Source: Candidatus Hermodarchaeum yapensis
GTDB taxonomy: Archaea; Asgardarchaeota; Hermodarchaeia; Hermodarchaeales; Hermodarchaeaceae
Length of the DNA: 60,601 bases
Direction: 5' to 3'
Assembly: GCA_016840405.1 (NCBI GenBank)
Contig: JAEOSK010000016.1
Span: 1-60,601, forward strand
The notes beneath the pieces were generated by a model that was not told the DNA's origin, did not search any database, and saw only the letters and a list, made by a program, of their open reading frames with translations. Below, one piece after another: positions 45,907 through 53,198 of the stretch (its first letter is position 1; the number at the start of each line of letters is the position of its first letter). Made by a program: the position numbers and the translations under genes.

Positions 45907-46668
45907 ATGTCGCGTCCAGTATTCTCAACGGAGTTATTCAACGCTCGAGTCGAAACTCAGATTCACACGTTCTTCGATACAATGAGCAATCTGTACGGTC
46001 GAAGGGGTTGGCAACCGGACCCACCAATTCGGGAGGACACCACATGGTCAAATGCAGATTTCACTGTAGCCATTATCAGCCGATATCGTGATGGAACATA
46101 TAAACGAATACGGTTTATTATGCGAAACCTCCCTGGATATGTGCGGGAGCCTGACTCGTTAACAAGCACAAGGTCCTTACGGTATGAGCATCGATTTGTG
46201 TTCGATCTTCCCCGGGAGTATCCCCAAAACATTGGTACGATTCGACCCGCAGCAGAATTACCACTCTTTCATCCCCGGCTATCAGCGAGTGGAACTGGAC
46301 ATGCTTGCTATTCAGTTCGCGGGGAATTGGACCGCATTTTAGAGGACCTGCCATTCTTTGTGTTGTTGAAACCAGACCGTGTGGAACCGCCATCTCAATT
46401 CCAATCGGACCGAGGTCTGAATGCTGCAGCTATGGCCTGGTATGAAAAAGATACAGAGAATATCGTGAATACTCTGGACCGTCTTTGGGAAGACCGTCAT
46501 CAGACTAGCGTTATTATGACTCCATTGAAAGGGCGTGTCCGAATTCTTGATGGTGAACCTGAACCAGCTAGAACAAGTCGACGACCACCACGTATTTTGG
46601 ATGTGAAAGAACAGCGGTCTGGGACAGTACGAATTCTAGATGATTCATCTTCAAATGACGATTCTTAG
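45907..46668 (+). CDS. E2-like ubiquitin-conjugating (UBC-fold) protein
   Basis: A 253-residue protein. Residues 45-185 carry the UBC-fold pattern: FVFDLPREYPQN (YP at 105-106), LFHPRL (HP at 122-123) followed by G-x-x-HACYS with C134 at the place of the catalytic cysteine, and the final helices ending in AAAMAWYEKD, as in the E2 helix that follows the PxN loop. The usual HPN triad reads HPR. The C-terminal tail (205-253) is disordered and has three copies of a (V/P)-R-I-L-D motif at about 211, 229 and 241, the last followed by DDSSSNDDS. Known E2s accept the activated modifier from E1 on their cysteine. Confidence 0.77.
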   Translation: MSRPVFSTELFNARVETQIHTFFDTMSNLYGRRGWQPDPPIREDTTWSNADFTVAIISRYRDGTYKRIRFIMRNLPGYVREPDSLTSTRSLRYEHRFVFDLPREYPQNIGTIRPAAELPLFHPRLSASGTGHACYSVRGELDRILEDLPFFVLLKPDRVEPPSQFQSDRGLNAAAMAWYEKDTENIVNTLDRLWEDRHQTSVIMTPLKGRVRILDGEPEPARTSRRPPRILDVKEQRSGTVRILDDSSSNDDS

Positions 46669-46681
46669 GTGATTTTGCGCA

Positions 46682-46882
46682 ATGTCGGACCGTCCACCTG
46701 ATAAGGAAGAAGAGAAGGAAGAATCGGAAAAAGATGAGGAACCGACATCAAATCGCATTGTTGTATTAAATGAACGGGATATACCCTTTGAAGAAGAACG
46801 CCCACCGAATTTTTCACCACACTTTGCAGTTAAAGTGCACCGTGTGCAGAAAGACACTAGTTCGGAGGAGAATGAGAAGTGA
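46682..46882 (+). CDS. Small acidic protein with SIM-like motif
   Basis: A 66-residue protein; the first 20 residues are nearly all Asp, Glu and Lys, followed by RIVVLNERD (25-33), a hydrophobic-acidic motif like those in its two neighbours, then a second acidic stretch (FEEER). It has GGTGATTT as a ribosome site, lies 14 bases after the E2-like gene and overlaps the RING-like gene by four bases, so it is a real member of the operon despite its size. No fold is recognised. It may be an adaptor that binds the ubiquitin-like protein. Confidence 0.65.
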   Translation: MSDRPPDKEEEKEESEKDEEPTSNRIVVLNERDIPFEEERPPNFSPHFAVKVHRVQKDTSSEENEK

Positions 46883-47265
46883 GTGTGCATGGCGCATCGC
46901 ATATGAAGTGCGTAGCCTGTGCAAACCAAGTTTCACTGGATGAAGCACGACGTGAATGGTGGATTTGTACAACATGTGGTAGCTACATGTGTCCCAACTG
47001 TCGATCATTGTTTCTTGAAACTGGACAGGGAACCTGTCCTGGCACAATCGTTCGGGGGGTTGAATCTCACCCACCCCATTTCACACGGTTCCTCGGTCCA
47101 CGAGATGAACCAGAAGTTGTGTTACCTGAAATTCGTTCAACGGTGGAAATCTTAGAAGATGTGCGACGGAATCAGCCCCGTTCACCCGGTGGTCGAGTGA
47201 TTATCCTTGATGACGATGAAGCCCTAGGCGAAGCTGACGAAGAAACGCAAGGTCAGGAGCAATGA
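46879..47265 (+). CDS. Small RING-like zinc protein of the ubiquitin operon
   Basis: A 128-residue protein with seven cysteines: C11-x2-C14, C30-x2-C33, C38-x2-C41 and C53, plus H residues that could supply an eighth ligand. This is the layout of the small RING-finger-like protein (srfp) found next to E1, E2 and ubiquitin genes in Caldiarchaeum. It is also clearly related to the zinc protein of the SMC operon (40516-40974). The tail has two hydrophobic-acidic motifs, VEILED (89-94) and RVIILDDDE (106-114). It is the probable E3-type component. GTG 46879 overlaps the preceding stop; GGAGG is upstream. Confidence 0.8.
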   Translation: MSVHGASHMKCVACANQVSLDEARREWWICTTCGSYMCPNCRSLFLETGQGTCPGTIVRGVESHPPHFTRFLGPRDEPEVVLPEIRSTVEILEDVRRNQPRSPGGRVIILDDDEALGEADEETQGQEQ

Positions 47266-48137
47266 AAACTTCCTCCACAATTCTTTCTCACAGAGTCACC
47301 TATTCAACCAAGATTCAAAATACTTCGGATAATCCACTCTCTGGGATCCGTGTGTTTGTTGCCTTTCCACCACCCCTCCCTCCTCGCCAAGAACTCATTA
47401 ATCTGTCATCAATTCCTGTTTCGGGTCGTCAGGCCACAGATTTGAAGGGAAATCATTGGTTGGATTTGACCTGCGACCGATTAGCTGGAAAGGAAACATT
47501 CACCTGTGGTTACACTGCGTTGGTCCGGAATCGTTCCATCCATTACAGACTGCCCCAGTCTACTAGAAACTCCTCAGTACCCTCCAGCCTCGTTGGATAC
47601 ACCAAACCAGAAAACTTCATAGAATCTCACCATCACCTAATCAAAGACCTAGCCCGTGACCTTTCCAGCAAAAACCCCAATCCCATTCCATTCGTGAAAG
47701 CTGCAATGCGTGCTGTAACAAAAACAATTCGATATTCTCCTCAGAAGTATGAGCGCGGGGCTGCTTTTGCGATTGAAAAACACGTCGGAGATTGCACCGA
47801 ATTTGCTGCACTATTTACTGCCCTCTGTCGGGCGAAAGGAATTCCTGCAAGATTAGAAGCGGGATTTGCATATAATAGGAAAAAGTGGGAGCGGCATGCA
47901 TGGAGTGTAGTGTGGATTCAGGACAATTGGATTCCCGTTGATCCGACGTGGTATGGCAACAGTGGCTGGTTGGGCGTGACCAACCGTCACATTCCCCTCA
48001 TTATTGGTAACTGGATGGATATTCGTATCCACCAAGAGTTCAAAATGACATGGTCGCACAAACCACAAACAACTCCACCACAATTGGGTTCAAAATGGAA
48101 AGTCACGAAAGTTGTGAGTATCTTAAATTCAAGCTAG
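47262..48137 (+). CDS. Transglutaminase-fold cysteine protease-like protein
   Basis: A 291-residue protein. An N-terminal beta-rich domain (about 1-115) precedes a transglutaminase-like core with the full triad: C178 in HVGDCTEFAALF, H212 in ERHAWSVVW and D227 in PVDPTW. Archaeal and bacterial members mostly act as peptidases or amidases. It overlaps the RING-like gene by four bases, so it belongs to the ubiquitin-like operon and could process the modifier or remove it from targets. It is convergent with and abuts the E1-like gene. Confidence 0.82.
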   Translation: MKTSSTILSHRVTYSTKIQNTSDNPLSGIRVFVAFPPPLPPRQELINLSSIPVSGRQATDLKGNHWLDLTCDRLAGKETFTCGYTALVRNRSIHYRLPQSTRNSSVPSSLVGYTKPENFIESHHHLIKDLARDLSSKNPNPIPFVKAAMRAVTKTIRYSPQKYERGAAFAIEKHVGDCTEFAALFTALCRAKGIPARLEAGFAYNRKKWERHAWSVVWIQDNWIPVDPTWYGNSGWLGVTNRHIPLIIGNWMDIRIHQEFKMTWSHKPQTTPPQLGSKWKVTKVVSILNSS

Positions 48138-49004
48138 TTATTTGTGTTTTCGTTTGTCCCGACAAAATGTCTCACTACATCGTGGGTTCACCATTATTTG
48201 ACCCGACGCAGCCTGATGTCGATTTAGGTCGTACTTGATAAACCGACCCAAAGCAGGTTCCAAACCGTCTTGCCACTGTCCCGTTTCTCGCCACTGTTTC
48301 AACCCCACAAGAACGCGAACCGCCTCCCAGGCCATTACAGCACCCACCACTGAGGTCACAAAACTAATCATAGGAAATCGCGGAACTGTGTCCACAAAGA
48401 AAGGGTCACATCGTGTCCGTACCTCATTGGCGACAACGTGGTCGACGAAGTCTTTACTCCACGAGCACACAAGACATGCTGTGTGAGGAGGCGCAAGCAC
48501 CTCAACTGAGACAAAATCCTTGCCCATCGCCCCATTAATGAGAGGATGTGGTGGATTAAAGCTGAAATTTTTCGCATTTAGGAGATAGCGTGCATAGTGA
48601 TTATCTACACCAACCAAGACCAGTTGAGTATCCCAGACAGAATCGGGCGCTTGTTGAATAGTCGCTGCGTGAGGTTCGACTACAGTGTTCGTGGCGAGTT
48701 CTGGTAACCGTTCAGCTACCGCCTCCACTTTGAATTTGGCTTCATGGTCTCCTGGGCGGAAAAAGATACAACGATTAAGATTCGATGCAGCAACTTTGTC
48801 CGGATCCACCAAGATAATTTTGCCTACGCCAAGTAATCCAAGGTTTTTACATACCTCATTTCCAACAGCACCAGCGCCTACCATGAGTACTGTAGATTGT
48901 TGGATGGTTTCGAGATTATTAGCTCCCAGCCAGCGACGAGTCCGATCGTGTTGATCTCGCTCGAAAAAACTAAGTTCAATTGGCGTGGGTGATTCCTTAG
49001 TCAT
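48138..49004 (-). CDS. E1-like adenylating enzyme (ThiF/MoeB/UBA family)
   Basis: About 288 residues. The nucleotide loop GAGAVGNEV (GAGAVG at 43-48), the DPDKVAASNLNRCIFF segment that binds ATP and magnesium, and the crossover region KDFVSVEV are diagnostic. A CLVC pair (177-180) and a C-terminal CSETFC probably bind zinc. C199 in RTRCDPF is a candidate for the thioester cysteine. ATG 49004 overlaps the JAMM stop by eight bases; an upstream start at 49061 would lie inside the JAMM gene. It should activate the 45531-45857 modifier, although that protein lacks a Gly-Gly end. Confidence 0.88.
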   Translation of the reverse strand: MTKESPTPIELSFFERDQHDRTRRWLGANNLETIQQSTVLMVGAGAVGNEVCKNLGLLGVGKIILVDPDKVAASNLNRCIFFRPGDHEAKFKVEAVAERLPELATNTVVEPHAATIQQAPDSVWDTQLVLVGVDNHYARYLLNAKNFSFNPPHPLINGAMGKDFVSVEVLAPPHTACLVCSWSKDFVDHVVANEVRTRCDPFFVDTVPRFPMISFVTSVVGAVMAWEAVRVLVGLKQWRETGQWQDGLEPALGRFIKYDLNRHQAASGQIMVNPRCSETFCRDKRKHK

Positions 49005-49611
49005 GAGGTTCAGCCTCCTCATCCTGTTGGGTCTCTTCAGAAGTTGGTGTGCTTTCGTCAATTGGTACAGAGGGTTGGTAAGTACACCAGTCTACCTGTT
49101 CGAGTTGAAGACCTGGTTCATCGGGTCGAGGACGAAGCATATAGACTTTGAAAATGCGACTCAACGGGTCAATGAGGAAGAAGATATTACCCTCAGCACA
49201 GAATGGTGTATTGAAGAAAGTGCGTAAATCAGTGGATGAGAACTGCGGGTCGCCACCGAATGGGTGCGAATGCCAGAGCCCTACAACGCGAGGCGTATGT
49301 GGATTAGTCCCATATCGATCATGTAATGCTAAGCGGTATTCTAGAATGCCTTCTGGTGTGAACCGAGCATACGCCATACTTGCTTCAACGCGTCCAGTGG
49401 CCCAATCAGTTACTCGGATGTAATTTTCATCTAGCCATGTACGGCGGAAGCCGAGAATCACCCCGAGCGCTTCACGCGGTGGCTGCCGTATTGCTTCCTG
49501 ATGACAAAAATTGAATATCTCATGGCAGGTCCGTTTATAGACATAAACTGGGTACACTGGTTCATCGATTAATGTATCACTGTTTACCATGGGAATATCT
49601 TGATTTGACAT
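48997..49611 (-). CDS. JAMM/MPN metalloprotease (AMSH/Rpn11-like deubiquitinase type)
   Basis: About 204 residues. The zinc site is complete: E47 in PREALGVILG and the HSHP...SSTD block with H114, H116 and D128. The text HSHPFGGDPQFSSTDLRTF is close to the AMSH pattern (FLSSVDLHTH), with one extra residue between the second His and the Ser. The last 30 residues are acidic and disordered. JAMM enzymes cut isopeptide bonds or trim the modifier precursor. First gene of a two-gene unit with E1. ATG 49611 is preferred over GTG 49632. Confidence 0.9.
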   Translation of the reverse strand: MSNQDIPMVNSDTLIDEPVYPVYVYKRTCHEIFNFCHQEAIRQPPREALGVILGFRRTWLDENYIRVTDWATGRVEASMAYARFTPEGILEYRLALHDRYGTNPHTPRVVGLWHSHPFGGDPQFSSTDLRTFFNTPFCAEGNIFFLIDPLSRIFKVYMLRPRPDEPGLQLEQVDWCTYQPSVPIDESTPTSEETQQDEEAEPHD

Positions 49612-49715
49612 GAGCCGTTCACACCATTTCACTTGATTATGAATAGTTAAATCCTAGTGATACACCCATATATTTCCAAGCAGTCTATCACAAATGGAAA
49701 GGGAGTTGGATAGCA

Positions 49716-50222
49716 ATGAAACAACCTACAGAAAGCAATCCTAGGGCTCAACAAGGTTGGCGTATAGGATTTGTTCTTCTTTCAGCAGCCATAACCTGTC
49801 TGTTCATAATTGCAATTGTTATCTTAGGAATTTCCCGGCTTACTTATATCCGAGGTGTTTGGGGGTTAGCGATTGGCATTCTCCAATTCTTCAGTCTCTT
49901 TTTCATCTTGATCGTTACGGGGCTGGTGGGAATATGGTACACTATGATCGTGATTTTCAATACTACTCACCCTAAATATCCCCCTGATTATTCTCGATGG
50001 GTAGTTATTGGATTTTTGATGTTCTTCTTAATACTAGGCTGCTGCTGGGCTGAATTGTTTTATTTAGTAGGCATAACAATCCCAAGTGCGACAATACCTG
50101 ATTCCTTTGTAGTAATGGAATGGCTCTTTGTCATGGTGTTTTTTGGAGTCGCTGGATTCTTTTTTGCTGCGATGAGTGCTATCACATGGTGCAAGTGGTT
50201 GAGTCTATCTGTTAAAGAATGA
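49716..50222 (+). CDS. Small membrane protein, four predicted helices
   Basis: A 168-residue protein with four hydrophobic segments (about residues 17-40, 47-78, 90-115 and 130-158) and short soluble ends. No family recognised. GGGAG lies about ten bases before ATG 49716. It lies between the JAMM/E1 pair and the helicase-like gene on the opposite strand; a link to the modification system is not supported by anything in its sequence. Confidence 0.7.
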   Translation: MKQPTESNPRAQQGWRIGFVLLSAAITCLFIIAIVILGISRLTYIRGVWGLAIGILQFFSLFFILIVTGLVGIWYTMIVIFNTTHPKYPPDYSRWVVIGFLMFFLILGCCWAELFYLVGITIPSATIPDSFVVMEWLFVMVFFGVAGFFFAAMSAITWCKWLSLSVKE

Positions 50223-50259
50223 ATTTCTGCTTCTGATTGAATCTTAGTTGAAAAAATGG

Positions 50260-51732
50260 CTAAAACTGGCTAAGATGAGAGGTATCACCAAGTTTGCTAG
50301 ACCAGGGATAGCGCTCCATGATATTATCTAGTAGGCGACGTAGCTTCGTAACTTCAGATGTATTTGAATAAACTAGAAAGACAACTCGTCCACCACGACT
50401 GCGTTTCATTTTCTGATAAATTGTCTTTGTTGTGTTCACTGTATCACAGATAATGAGTAAATCTGTATCTGGTAAATCCAAGTCACGTTCCCCTACAGGT
50501 GAGAGGATGACCGCAGCGGGGGGTTTGGCTTGCCTGAACTCTGAGAGTAAAGCTTGTTTGTCCATCGTCCGCCCAGTAAGCTGAAAGGTTTGGACTCCTT
50601 TTTCTGTGAGGAGCCTATCGATTTCACTGACAACAGTAAGGTATGAGGAGAGGATTACGGTTTTTTCTGCATTAAGAGCAAGATCTCGGGCTTCGATGGA
50701 TTTCGGTGTAGTTTTGGGCCAATCTTGCATCATTCGGTTGACATCGATTTGGGGTTTAATGGTGGGATGATGAAGATACCGTCGAAAACTCTTTGCAGAC
50801 ATGCCGTAGAGATATTTCCGAATCATCAGAAGTCCATTATATTTTTGTCCGAGTTCTTCAGAGATGGGTAGTTCGTGAAGCATCAAGTGGAGTAACCGCG
50901 TGTTCTCGGGAAGTGTTCCGACGGGTTCTTTTGTAGCTTCTCGAACGGTTTCATAGATTTCTTCTCGAGTCGACTGAATTAGGTCATCGAGGACCAATGC
51001 CATTGTCCGGATGACTGGATTCTGGACCGGAGCTGCGTCAAGGATGGTGGGTTTGATGTATTGCTCCAAGTCAGTGCCTACGAGTTCATCCATGCTGATC
51101 AATTCAACATTGGTCAGAAAAGTGGCGAGGGTTTGGAGTTCATCTCGAATTTGAATTTGCGCGTCGTTGAAGATGACGTGGTCGTCACGAAGTGTTCCAC
51201 TAAGCCCAATAATCCAGCGATCTTTAAAGAAGTCCAGGAGGAAGCTCCAGGGTTGGATGAGAACTTGATTATGTCCAACACGACGGAGAATGGTATCTAC
51301 CTCGTTGATGAGGAGTCCTTCGAAATGCTCAGGGCCGAGTTCACCTTTTCGGAGAATATTCGCAAGGACGCGAGCGGTACTAAGAACGACGCGTGAGTCG
51401 CGTAGGAGTTTGACACGTTGGGGTCCACGAACAAATGGTGTGAGGACCCCCAACCCTTCGACACCACCGTATTCTTCCTCGAGATATTGGGCAGTTTCTT
51501 GGAGTGAGGATGAAGAATTGACAGTAATTACAAAACGTGTGGTGGGGAAGAGCTCGGTGACAAGTTTGTAAGTGAGAACGCGTTTTCCAAGCCCGCAATC
51601 TAATTCCACTAGGATGTTGTTGTTGCGATTTTCCTTGACGCGTTTGAGAATGTGCTCTTGATATTGTCGTGTGTCAAATCGGGGGGTGTCGGAATCGCAA
51701 TCCAGTGGTTCTGCGGGGGGAGTAGGTGACAT
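50260..51732 (-). CDS. Degenerate SF2 helicase-like protein
   Basis: About 490 residues with two RecA-like domains. Motif I reads LDCGLGKRVLTYKL, with Arg instead of Thr/Ser at the magnesium position. Motif II reads NEVD instead of DEx(H/D). Motif III (SGTLRDD), motif V (VGERDLDLPDTDLLI) and motif VI (YQKMKRSRGGRVVFLVY) are recognisable. The overall order, with a helical insert between the domains (about 215-345), recalls the Hef/Mph1/FANCM branch, though XPB-like proteins also fit. Loss of key residues suggests it binds rather than unwinds DNA. It lies downstream of the ubiquitin-like cluster. Confidence 0.7.
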   Translation of the reverse strand: MSPTPPAEPLDCDSDTPRFDTRQYQEHILKRVKENRNNNILVELDCGLGKRVLTYKLVTELFPTTRFVITVNSSSSLQETAQYLEEEYGGVEGLGVLTPFVRGPQRVKLLRDSRVVLSTARVLANILRKGELGPEHFEGLLINEVDTILRRVGHNQVLIQPWSFLLDFFKDRWIIGLSGTLRDDHVIFNDAQIQIRDELQTLATFLTNVELISMDELVGTDLEQYIKPTILDAAPVQNPVIRTMALVLDDLIQSTREEIYETVREATKEPVGTLPENTRLLHLMLHELPISEELGQKYNGLLMIRKYLYGMSAKSFRRYLHHPTIKPQIDVNRMMQDWPKTTPKSIEARDLALNAEKTVILSSYLTVVSEIDRLLTEKGVQTFQLTGRTMDKQALLSEFRQAKPPAAVILSPVGERDLDLPDTDLLIICDTVNTTKTIYQKMKRSRGGRVVFLVYSNTSEVTKLRRLLDNIMERYPWSSKLGDTSHLSQF

Positions 51733-51756
51733 CTTCACTTTTCCTATGGCAACGAG

Positions 51757-52434
51757 CTAGATAAGTTGCTCAATTTCTGCAATTGATTTCAGGATGTGAT
51801 TGGCGAAGGGTTTCAAGTCCTCGGTGGTGCCAAAGCCTGTCAGAACCCCTATCGTCACAAAACCAAGATTTTTCGCGGCTTCGAGTTCTCCTGCTGAATC
51901 GCCAACAACCCAGACATCACCTTCAGATTTAACGTCTTGAAGAGCTAGTTGAATGAGTCGGCGCCGGTGTGGAAGAAAGGGAAAAAGTGGGATGCGTTCT
52001 TTCCCTTCTACTTGGGCTAGATCACCTCTTGTGAATATTCGCTCAAAGCACTTATGGAGACCAAATCTATGGATTTCTTGACGGGTTTGATCAATGGCCT
52101 GTCGTGATGTGATTAATCGCATGTGGTTTGTGAGGGGTTGAACCTGTTTGAGGGCTTCAAAGGCGCCAGGGATGACCGTGGATAGCTGCCAGTTAGCAAA
52201 GAAGTAATCACGAAATCCGATGATGTATTGGATGAACTCGCTATCTGAGAGGTGGATGTTTAATCGGTTGAGCAGGTCTCTGGCATCAAATGAATACTTG
52301 TACAAGTCGCGGACTTGCTCGGGAGTCACTTCGTATCCAAGGACCTGGAGTCCGTTGGCGTGGGAGTGTATGGCTCTTTCTCGTGTGTCAAGGAGGGTTC
52401 CATCGAGATCGGATAAGAAAGCCTTCAGCATCAT
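51757..52434 (-). CDS. HAD-superfamily phosphatase, copy 1
   Basis: A 225-residue hydrolase with the nucleophile motif SDLDGTLLDTR at the N-terminus, motif II (LITSRQ), the lysine region and motif IV VVGDSAGELEAAKN. A helical cap (about residues 20-90) places it with phosphoglycolate phosphatase-like enzymes. The final segment GVLTGFGTTEDLKPF is shared almost exactly with the next gene, so the two arose by tandem duplication. Substrate unknown. Confidence 0.87.
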   Translation of the reverse strand: MMLKAFLSDLDGTLLDTRERAIHSHANGLQVLGYEVTPEQVRDLYKYSFDARDLLNRLNIHLSDSEFIQYIIGFRDYFFANWQLSTVIPGAFEALKQVQPLTNHMRLITSRQAIDQTRQEIHRFGLHKCFERIFTRGDLAQVEGKERIPLFPFLPHRRRLIQLALQDVKSEGDVWVVGDSAGELEAAKNLGFVTIGVLTGFGTTEDLKPFANHILKSIAEIEQLI

Positions 52435-52498
52435 TGTCGATGGTGGAAAAGGAGGTTTAGTCTTGTTATAAGGTTGACTATGGCTTTGGTAAAAGTGA

Positions 52499-53179
52499 TT
52501 AGAGAAGTGTGGAAAAATCAGCGATGGAATCGAGGATATGTGAACAGAAAGGTTCCAAGTCTTGTTTTGTGGAGAACCCGGTTAAGACACCTACAGTTGT
52601 GGCATTGAGCTTTTGAGCTGTTTGCATTTCAACGGTTGAGTCCCCGATAACCCAGATATCATCTTGATTGTCAAGATCAGCAATAGCTAGTTTGATGAGA
52701 CGTTGTCGATGTTCAAAGAAGGGGTATAATGGAACCTCATTAACTCCATCTACCCGTGCAAGGTCACCCCGCGTAAATACATGGTGATCAAAGACTTGGT
52801 CAAGTCCAAAGAATTCGACTTCGCGTCGTGTTTCTTCTACCCAAGCTCGAGATGTAATTAGTCGTAGGGCATCTACTCGTGGACGGACCGCTTTCAGGAC
52901 TTCGATGGTGCCGGGAAATACAAAGGAGTGTTGCCAGCCTTTGTAGAATTCTTCTTCAATTCGAGAGAAATATTGGACGAGTTTGTCTGGGGTCATGGAG
53001 ATATCGAGACCGCCTAGGAAGTTCGCATAATCCATGGCAAAGGCCAATTGCATGAGGGGGGAAACTTGGTCAACGGTCACTGTATAGCCACAGCTTGCTA
53101 GGGCATTGACTTGTGCGTGAGCAAATCGATTGCGAACATCTAGAATTGTTCCATCAAGATCAGAAACGATGATTGGCAC
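52499..53179 (-). CDS. HAD-superfamily phosphatase, copy 2
   Basis: A 226-residue paralogue of 51757-52434, with the nucleophile motif SDLDGTILDVR, LITSRAWVEE, motif IV VIGDSTVEMQTAQK and the shared ending GVLTGFSTKQDLEPF. The start is GTG 53179. Malic enzyme ends 19 bases upstream, so the three genes may share a transcript. Differences in the cap suggest separate substrates. Confidence 0.87.
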   Translation of the reverse strand: MPIIVSDLDGTILDVRNRFAHAQVNALASCGYTVTVDQVSPLMQLAFAMDYANFLGGLDISMTPDKLVQYFSRIEEEFYKGWQHSFVFPGTIEVLKAVRPRVDALRLITSRAWVEETRREVEFFGLDQVFDHHVFTRGDLARVDGVNEVPLYPFFEHRQRLIKLAIADLDNQDDIWVIGDSTVEMQTAQKLNATTVGVLTGFSTKQDLEPFCSHILDSIADFSTLL

Positions 53180-53198
53180 GCCGATAGCCGCTCCTCGA

